Of a stretch of DNA of 64,000 nucleotides, positions 31,819-39,884 are shown one piece after another. The first letter of the stretch is position 1. Each line of letters opens with the position of its first letter. This DNA comes from Mayfieldus profundus (GTDB taxonomy: Bacteria; Actinomycetota; Thermoleophilia; Solirubrobacterales; 70-9). The DNA is taken from NCBI GenBank assembly GCA_038040325.1, contig JBBPIM010000009.1, forward strand, positions 1-64,000. The letters are read 5' to 3'. The translations under genes were made by a program, and so were the position numbers. Below the pieces are notes generated by a model that ran no database searches, was not told where the DNA came from, and saw nothing but the letters and a program-made list of their open reading frames with translations.

Positions 31819-32061
31819 GTGACCGAGCAGAAGAAGGAGACCAACTGGCGCGCCTGGATGATCGGCGTCCTGGCCCTGTTGGTTCTCATCGTCGCCCTGC
31901 AGAACTCCCAGGAGGTTCCGATCGACGTCCTGTTCGTGACCACGAAGATGCCGCTGATCGTGGCGCTTCTGGTCTCGGTCGCAATCGGCGCGCTGATTGG
32001 ATACGTCGCACCGGTGCTGCGGCGACACCGCCGCGAGGAACGCCGCGCTGAGAAGGGCTAG
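31819..32061 (+). CDS. lapA: LapA/DUF1049 small membrane protein
   Basis: 80 residues from GTG 31819: basic N-terminus, TM helix MIGVLALLVLIVALQNSQEV, short VPIDVLFVTTKMPLI segment and second TM LLVSVAIGALIGYVAPVL, then an Arg-rich tail. This is the full LapA domain. In proteobacteria LapA works in LPS assembly; in actinobacteria the role is unknown. Its TAG stop is inside the left CTAG of the inverted-repeat element that follows. Confidence 0.88.
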   Translation: MTEQKKETNWRAWMIGVLALLVLIVALQNSQEVPIDVLFVTTKMPLIVALLVSVAIGALIGYVAPVLRRHRREERRAEKG

Positions 32062-32265
32062 CTGTAGTTCCCGACCACGTTGTTCATGGGGGGTGGCAAC
32101 TGTTTTGCTCCCTATCTGACGGCAATCGTTTGCCGCCCCACATGGGGTGGGGCGTCACGCGCACCAGTGGCGCGGGAATGGACAGGATTTTCGCGCCCTC
32201 GGTCACCCGACCCCGGATGCGCGGTTCAGGGAGATCCAGGAGAACAACGTGGTTGGTAGTTACAG
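32062..32265. mobile_element. 204-bp MITE-like element with terminal inverted repeats
   Basis: Ends at 32062-32085 and 32242-32265 are inverted repeats matching at 20 of 24 bases (CTGTA...CCACGTTGTTC). The element is bounded on both sides by CTAG (32058-32061, 32266-32269), which fits a 4-bp target duplication; including these, 24 of 28 match. Each CTAG supplies the stop codon of a convergent neighbour. The inside is non-coding and holds small hairpins (GGCAA/TTGCC, CCCCA/TGGGG, CGCGC/GCGCG). No transposase; it would need a partner in trans. A large bidirectional terminator is the alternative reading. Confidence 0.65.
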
Positions 32266-34155
32266 CTAGGCGGGCGCGCGACAGCGCTTGAGGCGCCTTG
32301 CGGTCCTGCCGCCGGCGCCATCGGTGGCGACGACGGTTCGGCCGCAGGCCGCGCGCGGGAGGCGGAACGAGCCGTCGGCCGCCAGCCGCACCTCGCGGCC
32401 CCCCAGCGCGACCCGTACCGATCCGGCCGCCTGCTCTGCCCGGCCCTGGAACTCGGAGTCAAAGCCGTCCACCCGGTCGAAGAACGCCTCGAGCGCGTTG
32501 GGAGCCGCCTCGTATGGCGGGATGTCGAAGCCGACGCCGCCGCGCCAGCCGTAGACGAAGCGGCGCGCGGTCTGAAACGCCAGCCTGCCGCTCTGGTACT
32601 CGGAGCGAAGCGCGTCGGCCGCTGCGGGGTCGGGCGCGGCCGCGCGCCCCACGAACCGCCGCTCGGCGCTCCGAACCTCGAGCGCCGGGCGCTCGGCGGC
32701 GAGCAGCCGCGCCGCGACAAGTCCCGTGCCTGCCGCCTCGCGGGCGGCGTCGAGGAACGGCCGCGCCTGCACGAAGATGGCGCGGTTGCGCAGCCGCCCG
32801 AGGCGCTCGCGGGCGCCCATCACCAGGCGCTGCTCGCGCTCCAGCGCCGCGAAGGGGCGCGGCCAGCGGCCGCCGGCGCCGTAGCGGTCCAGCAAGGCCG
32901 CCGAGAGCCGCATGAAGGTGGGGGCTTCGGTGAGGCCGAGCTTGGTCGAGTAGCTGGTCTCGGCGAAGGCGCGCAGCGACTCGCGCAGCGCACAGCGGCC
33001 GCGGGGGACGACAAGAGCCCGGTCCGGGCGCACGGCGAGGATCCTCCTGCCGGACGAGCGGACGCCCTGGCGCCGGCAAGCTCGTCGGGCCCTGCGGCCG
33101 CCGGCCAGCTCGGTGACCGAGCGCAGCCATGAGCGGCGCGGCCGGTAGCGGCGCGGCGAGCGCATGAAGTCGACGGCGGTTCCGAACGGCAGCAGGTTCA
33201 GGTCGGCCTCGTTGGCCGGGTTGAGGAAGATGCCGTCGATCTCAGCGGCGATCTCGGCCTTGTGGCGGTAGGGGCCGAGGAAGATGCGAGCCGTCCCCAG
33301 CGGCTGGATCGCATTCCCCGCCGTGTCGTTGTTGGTCCAGTTGTCCCACAGCAGCGGCTTGCGGCCGATCGCCTCGCCGTATGCGCGGGCGTCGGCGGCG
33401 CTGAAGTCGCGGGCGGGAACGCTGGTGCCGGTCCACATCACCCCCACGGCAGGGTCGAGCGTCGAACGGAGGCCGCGCAGATAGTCGGTGTCGGCCGTCC
33501 CCGAGTAGTCGGCGCCGACCGTGACCAGGCCGGCGCGGGGCGTGCGCTGGCGCAGCGCCGCCAGCAGGCGGGTGAGGAAGTCACCGCTGGCCCTGCCGAA
33601 TGCCTCGTCGCCGGCGCCGCCGTAGGCGCCGAGGTCGCGCGGGTCGGACAGCGCCTTGACCACGTCGTCGAAGCTGACCATGAAGGTGCGCACGCCGAGC
33701 CGCCGGAACGGCTCGAACTTCGAGAGCACGGCATTGAGGTCCTCTGTGCAGGAGAAGCACAGCGGCGCGCTGGGCGGATGCGAGGGGATCGCCGGGGTGG
33801 GGATCAGCGGCAGCGCCGGGCTGAGATTGGGAATCCACTGCACGCGCTTGCGCTTGGCATAGGCGATCTCGCGCTCGAAGTCGGACATCTCCTGCGCCGG
33901 GTAGTGCTCGCGCCAAAGCGTGCGCTGGTAGAGGTCCTCCTTGGGCGCGTGGACGTAGGCGTTCATGTCGTGTCGCGCCATCCAGCGCAGCGCCCGCGCG
34001 CGCTGGCCCGCGTCCCAGGGGCGACCGTATGGCCCCTCGACGATTGCCCTCCAGGCGAACGGGGACTTGGCCGGCGCGACGGCCGGGACAAGGCAGATGC
34101 CGATCGCCGCCAGGCAGGCGGCGGTCAACACCAGGCCGCAGCTCCTGTGCGCCAT
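32266..34155 (-). CDS. Secreted GH84 beta-N-acetylglucosaminidase-like enzyme
   Basis: 629 residues with a signal peptide (LVLTAACLAAIGICLVPAVA). The catalytic barrel begins AIVEGPYGRPW and carries NAYVHAPKEDLYQR, the paired aspartates of VSFDDVVKAL expected for GH84 substrate-assisted catalysis, and LLWDNWTNND. A helical region and a C-terminal domain with SVRVALGGREVRLAADG follow. GH84 enzymes remove GlcNAc from glycans or peptides; here peptidoglycan or environmental chitin/hyaluronan fragments are possible. ATG 34155. Its stop lies in the right CTAG of the MITE-like element. Confidence 0.88.
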   Translation of the reverse strand: MAHRSCGLVLTAACLAAIGICLVPAVAPAKSPFAWRAIVEGPYGRPWDAGQRARALRWMARHDMNAYVHAPKEDLYQRTLWREHYPAQEMSDFEREIAYAKRKRVQWIPNLSPALPLIPTPAIPSHPPSAPLCFSCTEDLNAVLSKFEPFRRLGVRTFMVSFDDVVKALSDPRDLGAYGGAGDEAFGRASGDFLTRLLAALRQRTPRAGLVTVGADYSGTADTDYLRGLRSTLDPAVGVMWTGTSVPARDFSAADARAYGEAIGRKPLLWDNWTNNDTAGNAIQPLGTARIFLGPYRHKAEIAAEIDGIFLNPANEADLNLLPFGTAVDFMRSPRRYRPRRSWLRSVTELAGGRRARRACRRQGVRSSGRRILAVRPDRALVVPRGRCALRESLRAFAETSYSTKLGLTEAPTFMRLSAALLDRYGAGGRWPRPFAALEREQRLVMGARERLGRLRNRAIFVQARPFLDAAREAAGTGLVAARLLAAERPALEVRSAERRFVGRAAAPDPAAADALRSEYQSGRLAFQTARRFVYGWRGGVGFDIPPYEAAPNALEAFFDRVDGFDSEFQGRAEQAAGSVRVALGGREVRLAADGSFRLPRAACGRTVVATDGAGGRTARRLKRCRAPA

Positions 34156-34236
34156 CCCCGGCCGAGGATAGGTGAAACCCGGCAGCGCGGACGCGGCAGG
34201 ACACCCGGCAGGGCGGATTCTCGCCTCCGGCTCGAT

Positions 34237-34254
34237 CGAGCGAGCGAGCGAGCG
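34237..34254. repeat. Short (CGAG)4 microsatellite
   Basis: Four and a half exact CGAG units in the 145-bp gap between the pntB 3' end and the GH84 start. Otherwise the gap shows nothing recognisable. Confidence 0.6.
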
Positions 34255-34300
34255 TGGCTATCAGTTAGGTGAGTAGGAGCGGAGCAACTGCCGGCGATTC

Positions 34301-35722
34301 CTACAGGTTGCCCAGCTCGGCGGTTATCTCGCCCACCGACGCCTTCGCGTCGCCGAACAGCATCGAGGTCTTCTCGTGGTAGAAGAGGTCGTTGTCGATC
34401 CCGGCGAAGCCGGGGTTCATCGAACGCTTCATGACGATCACCTGCTGGGCGTCGGCGACCTCGATGATCGGCATCCCGTAGATCGGTGAGCCCTCGTCGT
34501 TCTTCGCGGCCGGATTGGTGACGTCGTTGGCACCGATCACCAGGGCTACGTCGGTCTGCGGCATCTCCGGATTGATCTCGTCCATCTCGCGCAGCTGCTC
34601 GTAGGGCACGTCGGCCTCGGCCAGCAGCACGTTCATATGCCCCGGCATCCGGCCCGCCACCGGATGGATCGCGTAGTCGACGCTGACGCCCTTCTTTTCC
34701 AGCTCGACCGCCATCTCCTTGACCGCATGCTGGGCTTGCGCCACGGCCATGCCGTAACCGGGCACCACGACGACGTGGTCCGCGTAGGCGAGCGCAATCG
34801 CCGCGTCCTGGGGGCCCAGCGACTTGTACGGCCGCTCTTCACCGGCCGCGGCCCCGGCGGCGGAGGGAGCGCCGAAGCCGGAGAACAGCAGGTTGCCGAT
34901 CGAACGGTTCATCGCCCTGCTCATCTCGATCGTGAGGATCGTTCCCGAAGAGCCGACCAGGGTGCCGGCGACGATCAGGATCACGTTGTCGAGCGCGAAC
35001 CCGGCCGCGGCGGCGGCAAGGCCGGTGAAGGCGTTCAGCAGCGAGATCACGACCGGCATGTCGGCGCCGCCGATCGGCAGCACGAAGAGGTTGCCCAGCA
35101 GCGCCGAGCCGATCAGCACCCCGACGAATAGCCCCTGTGAGGGATCGGAGTCGTGGTTGATCGCCAGCACGACGCAGGAGGCCAGAATCGCCGCCAGCAG
35201 CACCCCGTTGAAGATGTGCTGGCCGGGCAGCAGGATCGGCCGCCCCGAGATCAGCTCCTGAAGTTTCGCGAAAGCGATGTTGGAGCCCCAGAAGGAGACC
35301 GACCCGATCACCGCCGAGATCAGGATCGGGACCATGATGTCGAGCGGGATCGCGCCGCCCAGCTCAAGCTGGTGGCGGAACTCCGCCCAGGAGATCAGCG
35401 CCGCCGCCCCGCCGCCGACGCCGTTGAACAGCGCCACCATCTGCGGCATCGCGGTCATCTTCACGTTGCGGGCCGCGGGGACCCCCACAGCAGTGCCGAC
35501 CGCGAGGCCGATGATGATCAGCGCCCACTCGTCGATGTCGTTGCGCAGCAGGGTGGCGACGATCGCGATCGCCATCCCCACTGCCGCGAGCCTGTTGCCC
35601 CGCTTCGCGGTCGTCGGGTGGGTGCCCTGTATGAGCCCGTAGATGAACAGCGAGAAGGCGACGATGTACATCGCCGTGATCGCGTCGGAGTTCGGCGTCA
35701 GGGCGAGGGGCAACGCCGACAT
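34301..35722 (-). CDS. pntB: Proton-translocating NAD(P) transhydrogenase beta subunit
   Basis: 473 residues: about eight TM helices in the first 270 residues (domain II, including LLPGQHIFNGVLLAAILASC), then the NADP-binding domain III with VVVPGYGMAVAQAQHAV, HPVAGRMPGHMNVLLAEADVPY and MKRSMNPGFAGIDNDLFY. Works with PntAA and PntAB to drive hydride transfer from NADH to NADP+ with the proton gradient. Start overlaps the pntAB stop by one base. Confidence 0.96.
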   Translation of the reverse strand: MSALPLALTPNSDAITAMYIVAFSLFIYGLIQGTHPTTAKRGNRLAAVGMAIAIVATLLRNDIDEWALIIIGLAVGTAVGVPAARNVKMTAMPQMVALFNGVGGGAAALISWAEFRHQLELGGAIPLDIMVPILISAVIGSVSFWGSNIAFAKLQELISGRPILLPGQHIFNGVLLAAILASCVVLAINHDSDPSQGLFVGVLIGSALLGNLFVLPIGGADMPVVISLLNAFTGLAAAAAGFALDNVILIVAGTLVGSSGTILTIEMSRAMNRSIGNLLFSGFGAPSAAGAAAGEERPYKSLGPQDAAIALAYADHVVVVPGYGMAVAQAQHAVKEMAVELEKKGVSVDYAIHPVAGRMPGHMNVLLAEADVPYEQLREMDEINPEMPQTDVALVIGANDVTNPAAKNDEGSPIYGMPIIEVADAQQVIVMKRSMNPGFAGIDNDLFYHEKTSMLFGDAKASVGEITAELGNL

Positions 35723-36054
35723 CAGCCCTCCTCTGACCCTTTGGCCGGTGGCTCGCCGCCGGCGGAGGCGTCCGGTTTTGGCTTCCTCGTGAACATGGCG
35801 AGCATCCGGTCCGTGACCAGGAACCCGCCGACGATGTTGATCGTCCCGAAGGCGACCGCGATCACCCCGATCACCTGCTCCAGGGTGTCGTCGGAGGCGC
35901 CGACCACGATCAGGCCGCCCAGCAGGACGATGCCGTGGATCGCGTTGGTCTGCGACATCAGAGGCGTGTGCAGCGTGGTCGGCACCTTGGAGATCACCGC
36001 GAAGCCGGCGAAGGCGGCCAGGACAAAAATCACGAATTCGGTTGCTAGGGACAC
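35722..36054 (-). CDS. pntAB: Transhydrogenase small membrane subunit PntAB
   Basis: 110 residues: three to four TM helices (FVIFVLAAFAGFAVI, IHGIVLLGGLIVVGA, IGVIAVAFGTINIVGGFLVTDRML) forming the C-terminal membrane part of the alpha subunit, here a separate gene as in most actinobacteria. The MSQTNAIHGI motif is conserved. GTG 36054 has AGGA from the heptamer repeat 9 nt upstream, so the repeat itself may supply its ribosome site. Confidence 0.94.
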   Translation of the reverse strand: MSLATEFVIFVLAAFAGFAVISKVPTTLHTPLMSQTNAIHGIVLLGGLIVVGASDDTLEQVIGVIAVAFGTINIVGGFLVTDRMLAMFTRKPKPDASAGGEPPAKGSEEG

Positions 36055-36062
36055 TGGTTTCG

Positions 36063-36090
36063 TTCCTCGTTCCTCGTTCCTCGTTGCTCG
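36063..36090. repeat. Second copy of the CGAGGAA heptamer repeat, inverted
   Basis: On the minus strand: CGAGCAA followed by three CGAGGAA units and CG, identical over 30 bases to the series at 4714. It lies between pntAA and pntAB and reads AGGA-rich in the direction of transcription. Confidence 0.9.
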
Positions 36091-36094
36091 GGGC

Positions 36095-37210
36095 TTATCC
36101 GGCCGCCTTGCGGGCGCCCTCGTGCCGGATCTCGCCCTGGTGGGTGATGCAGGCGCCGGCGATGATGTCGTCCTCGAAGTCGAGATTGAGCGAGCCGTCC
36201 TCGGCAGCCATCAGCTCGAGCAGGTTCTGCACGTTCTTGGCGTAGAGCTGGGAGGCGTGGGTGGGCATCTCGGCCGGCAGGTTTGCCGGCGCGATGATCG
36301 TCACGTCCTCCTTGACGACGGTCTGTCCCGGCTCGGTCAGCTCGCAGTTGCCGCCGCTCTCCCCCGCAAGGTCGACGATCACCGAGCCGGGGGCCATCTC
36401 CCCCACCGCGTCGGCCGTGATCAGCAGCGGCGCCGGGCGCCCCGGGATCTGGGCAGTGGTGATGACGATGTCCTGCTTGGCTGCGGCCTTGCCGACCTCC
36501 TCGCGGACCTGAGCGTTCTCCTCGTCGGTCAACGGGCGGGCGTAGCCACCCTCCCCTTCGGCGTCGGGAATGAAGTCCAGCTCGAGCGGGCGGCCGCCGA
36601 GGCTGGCGATCTGCTCCCAGGCGGCGCGGCGGACGTCGAATCCGGAGACGATGGCTCCCAGGCGCTTGGCTGTGGCCACCGCCTGCAGGCCGGCGACGCC
36701 GGCGCCGAGCACGAACACCTTCGCCGGCGCGACCGTTCCCGCCGCCGTGGTCATCATCGGAAAGAAGCGGCCACACTCGCGCGCGGCGAGAATCGTCGCC
36801 AGGTATCCGGCGACGTTTGCCTGCGAGGACAGTGCGTCCATCGACTGGGCACGGGTGATGCGCGGGATCGCCTCCATCGCGAAGCTGGTGACCCCGGCCG
36901 ACTGCAGGGCCTTGGTCGTCTCGCCTGCGGTGAGCGGCGCCAGGAAGCCGATCAGCACCTGGCCCGAGCGCAGCTTGCCGATCTCACCATCGGTCGGAGC
37001 CTGGACCTTTGCGATCACGTCGGCCTCCCAGGGATCACCGATCGTCGCCCCCGCCTCGGTGTACTCGGAGTCGGGATGGGAAGCCCCGTCGCCTGCACCC
37101 GCCTCGACGATCACCTCGTGGTCGTCGGAGGCGAGCAGCTTGACCACGTCGGGGGTTAGCGCGACGCGGCGTTCACCCTCGGTGGTCTCTTTGGGGACCC
37201 CAATCCTCAT
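36095..37210 (-). CDS. pntAA: Transhydrogenase alpha subunit, NAD-binding part PntAA
   Basis: 371 residues of domain I: MRIGVPKETTEGERRVALTP at the N-terminus, RITRAQSMDALSSQANVAGY with the conserved substrate loop, and the Rossmann motif VLGAGVAGLQAVATAKRLGA. Binds NAD(H). Related to alanine dehydrogenase, but gene order with pntAB and pntB settles the identity. ATG 37210 lies 13 nt after a TAGGCT element, presumably the operon promoter. Confidence 0.96.
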   Translation of the reverse strand: MRIGVPKETTEGERRVALTPDVVKLLASDDHEVIVEAGAGDGASHPDSEYTEAGATIGDPWEADVIAKVQAPTDGEIGKLRSGQVLIGFLAPLTAGETTKALQSAGVTSFAMEAIPRITRAQSMDALSSQANVAGYLATILAARECGRFFPMMTTAAGTVAPAKVFVLGAGVAGLQAVATAKRLGAIVSGFDVRRAAWEQIASLGGRPLELDFIPDAEGEGGYARPLTDEENAQVREEVGKAAAKQDIVITTAQIPGRPAPLLITADAVGEMAPGSVIVDLAGESGGNCELTEPGQTVVKEDVTIIAPANLPAEMPTHASQLYAKNVQNLLELMAAEDGSLNLDFEDDIIAGACITHQGEIRHEGARKAAG

Positions 37211-37223
37211 CCGGGCGGGCGGC

Positions 37224-37229
37224 AGCCTA
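37224..37229 (-). promoter_or_regulatory. -10-like TAGGCT before pntAA
   Basis: Minus strand TTAGGCT, 13 nt before ATG 37210 in the 29-bp gap to the upstream gene. Confidence 0.35.
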
Positions 37230-37239
37230 AGGGATTCGC

Positions 37240-38301
37240 CTAGGCCGGCGCGCCGGCGCCGACCAGCGCCGCGAGCCGATCCAGGGTGTGCAGCCGCTCG
37301 TCGCGGTCCAGCTGGATCGGCGAGACGATCAGGCGGTCCGCGCCGACGCTGCGGAAGCGCTCGACACGCTCGGCCACCTCCTGCTCGGTTCCGACAAGCG
37401 ACGTCGCGTCGGCCACCTCGTCGGGGATCGCCTCGTAGGCGGCCTCGCGATCGCCGTCCTGGTAGAGCCGCTGCACCTCGTCGGCGACCTCGCCAAAGCC
37501 GAAGCGGTGGGCAAGGTCGACGTAGAAGTTGGTCTTGGCGCTGCCCATCCCCCCGAAGTAGAGGAGCAGCCCTGCCTTGACCACGCCCCGGGCTGCGTCG
37601 GTGTCGCCGTCGATCGCGATCTGCACGGTCGGCGAGATCTCGAAGTCCTCGCGCGAACGGCCGCCCTTCTCGAGGCCGACCTCGATGTGCTCGCTCCAGG
37701 CCTGCTCGAAGCCGTCCGGGCTGGAGAAGATCGGGATCCAGCCGTCGGCGACCTCCGCCGCCAGCTCGACCGACTTGCGGCCGATCGCCCCGAGGAAGAT
37801 CGGGATGTCGTTGCGAACCGGGTGCACGTTGAGCTTCAGCGCCTTGCCCTCGCCCCCCTCGAGTGGGAGCTTGAAATGCTCGCCCCCGTACTCCAGCTTG
37901 CCCTCGCGAGCGACGATCTTTCGCACGATCTCCACGTACTCGCGGGTCCGCCCCCAGGGCTTCCCATAGGGGATCCCGTACCAGCCCTCCGAGACCTGCG
38001 GGCCGGAGGGCCCGAAGCCGAACAGGAAGCGCCCGCCCGAGAGGGCGTCGATCGTCACCCCGGCCATTGCCGCAGCCGCCGGCGGCCGCGCCGGCACCTG
38101 CATGATCGCGGCGCCGAGGTTGATCGTCTCGGTCTGCGCGGCCAGCCAGGCGAGCACGCTGACCACGTCGGAGCCGTAGGACTCCGCCGCCCAGACCGAC
38201 TCGTAGCCCGCCTTCTCGGCGTGCTTGACGATCTCGACCGCGTCGGCTCCCTGCGGCCCAATCCCCCAGTAGCCGAGGTTGAGTCCGAGCTTGAGCGCCA
38301 T
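37240..38301 (-). CDS. LLM-class F420-dependent oxidoreductase (second)
   Basis: 353 residues: LKLGLNLGYWGIGPQGADAV, YESVWAAESYGSDVVSVLAW, IMQVPARPPAAAAMAG, LSGGRFLFGFGPSGPQVSEGW, and the C-terminal substrate-loop region. Matches the Rv-type LLM F420 family more closely than flavin-only monooxygenases. Not closely similar to the enzyme at 26657. ATG 38301 follows AATAGGCT by 10 nt; the TAG of that element is also the stop of the upstream RTX gene. Upstream of pntAA by 29 bp, so possibly in one NAD(P)-related transcript. Confidence 0.92.
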   Translation of the reverse strand: MALKLGLNLGYWGIGPQGADAVEIVKHAEKAGYESVWAAESYGSDVVSVLAWLAAQTETINLGAAIMQVPARPPAAAAMAGVTIDALSGGRFLFGFGPSGPQVSEGWYGIPYGKPWGRTREYVEIVRKIVAREGKLEYGGEHFKLPLEGGEGKALKLNVHPVRNDIPIFLGAIGRKSVELAAEVADGWIPIFSSPDGFEQAWSEHIEVGLEKGGRSREDFEISPTVQIAIDGDTDAARGVVKAGLLLYFGGMGSAKTNFYVDLAHRFGFGEVADEVQRLYQDGDREAAYEAIPDEVADATSLVGTEQEVAERVERFRSVGADRLIVSPIQLDRDERLHTLDRLAALVGAGAPA

Positions 38302-38311
38302 TGGGCGCGCA

Positions 38312-38317
38312 AGCCTA
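38312..38317 (-). promoter_or_regulatory. -10-like TAGGCT before the second LLM gene
   Basis: Minus strand AATAGGCT, 10 nt before ATG 38301; it overlaps the stop codon of the preceding RTX gene. Confidence 0.4.
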
Positions 38318-39829
38318 TTGCTTCTGCTTGTCCTTGCCCGGGCCGCCGCGCAGCCTGTCCCGGCCGGGGCCGCCGAACAGCTTGTCGGGGCCGGGGCCGC
38401 CCTTGAGCAGGTCGTTGCCCCCGCTGCCGGTGAGCTTGTCGCGCTTGGCGTTCCCGTAGAGCTTGTCGGCGGCCTTGGCGCCGACCAGGTTGTCCCTGCC
38501 CTTGTTGCCTGTCAGCTTGTCCTTGCCGCTTCCCCCGTCGATCTTGTCGGCGCCGGTCTCGCCGTCGGCGGTGTCGGCGCCATCGTTGCCGAGGATCACA
38601 TCGGGACCCGGCCCGCCGAGGAGCTGGTCCTTCCCGTCGTCCCCGACAAGCCGGTTCTTGCCCGAACCGCCGCAGATCAGGTCGGCGCCGCCCTTCCCCT
38701 GGACCTGGTCGTTGCCGCCGCGGGTGACGATCACGTCGGCATCCGCGGTCCCGACCAGCGTGTCGGTGCCGTCGCTGCCAACGATCGTGGCGTACCTGCC
38801 GAGGCAGGTCGGCGGAACCACCAGCAGCCCGGCCGGGTCGACGAACAAGCCGGGCAACGAGACCGCGTTGCTGGAGACCGTGGTGGTCACGCCGGTGGAC
38901 GGGTTGACCTTGATCACGCCTCCCCCCGCGTCGGGGAACGCCTGCTGGTCGGCCACCAACGCCCGGCGCTCGGCATCCAGCACGATGCCCCAGGGTTGAA
39001 CGAAATCGCCGCCGAGGGACAGCGGGAACTGCTGGCCGGTGGAGCGGTCGACGTGCAGGACTCCGGTGCCGGGTAGGTCGGCACCCACGTTGGTGACGAG
39101 CAGGTCCTTGTCGGCCTCGACCGCCACGCCCGCCGGGTTGTAGAACAGGTCCAGGGTCGAGAGCACGTTGTCGGACACCAGCGTCTGAACTCGTGTTTCC
39201 GGATCGACGCCGACGACCGCCCCATCGTCGGTTGCTCCGGGAGGCGAATCGAGATCGGCGACCACGAGCTTGCCGTTTGCCTCGCGCGCGATGCCGGCCG
39301 GGTTGTCGAAGAAGTCGACCGCGGAGAGCGAGTTGGCCGCGACAAGGGACTGCTGTCCGGTGGTGAGCTCCACCTTGATCACCGCTCCGGTGTCGCCGTC
39401 GGCGCTCGCATCGCTGACATAGGCCTCGCCCGCGCGCGTGACGACGATGCCCTGCGGATCCTCGAACAGGTCGAGCCCGGAGACGGCGTTGTCAGAGACC
39501 AGGCTCTGCTGGCCGGTATCGGGGTCGACGCGGATCACGGCGCCGGTCGTTGAGGGCGGCGGGCCGCTCGAGTCGGCAACGAGCAAGGTGCCCTGTGCCT
39601 CCAGCGCCACGGCATAGGGGGTCTCGAAGAGGTCCAGCGTGGACATCGTGTTGTCGGAGAGCAGCGTCTGCTGCCCGCTCGACGGGTCGACCTTGATCAA
39701 GCTGGCTGCGCCCGGGTCGGCGACGACGATGTCGCCCGGCGAAAGCGCGGCAGCGGCCGGCGCCGCGAGGACCAGCGTGGCGGACCCGAAGGCCAGCAGG
39801 AGTCGAAATGTTCTGGCGACGGTGCGCAT
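38315..39829 (-). CDS. Secreted beta-propeller/RTX protein, paralogue 1
   Basis: 504 residues from ATG 39829 (GGGAGG about 10 nt upstream; an upstream start at 39850 is open). Signal peptide ending AAPAAAA. Six to seven repeats of ~45-50 residues with a core like VIRVDPDTGQQSLVSDN and DPQGIVV form an NHL-type propeller. After one Cys pair come RTX-like calcium nonapeptides (GGNDQVQGKGGADLICGG and onward) and a Lys-rich end. Probably a secreted calcium-stabilised surface protein; no type I secretion genes are near. Tandem with the next gene, 55 bp apart. Confidence 0.85.
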   Translation of the reverse strand: MRTVARTFRLLLAFGSATLVLAAPAAAALSPGDIVVADPGAASLIKVDPSSGQQTLLSDNTMSTLDLFETPYAVALEAQGTLLVADSSGPPPSTTGAVIRVDPDTGQQSLVSDNAVSGLDLFEDPQGIVVTRAGEAYVSDASADGDTGAVIKVELTTGQQSLVAANSLSAVDFFDNPAGIAREANGKLVVADLDSPPGATDDGAVVGVDPETRVQTLVSDNVLSTLDLFYNPAGVAVEADKDLLVTNVGADLPGTGVLHVDRSTGQQFPLSLGGDFVQPWGIVLDAERRALVADQQAFPDAGGGVIKVNPSTGVTTTVSSNAVSLPGLFVDPAGLLVVPPTCLGRYATIVGSDGTDTLVGTADADVIVTRGGNDQVQGKGGADLICGGSGKNRLVGDDGKDQLLGGPGPDVILGNDGADTADGETGADKIDGGSGKDKLTGNKGRDNLVGAKAADKLYGNAKRDKLTGSGGNDLLKGGPGPDKLFGGPGRDRLRGGPGKDKQKQ

Positions 39830-39884
39830 CCCTGACTTGCCTCCCAACACTCAGTAGGCGCGATGGTAGCGCCGCGACAGGCCG

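Noticed and set aside
34156..34300. CGAG microsatellite as a regulatory element
   Set aside because: Short simple repeat of a kind common in GC-rich DNA; nothing links it to a gene.
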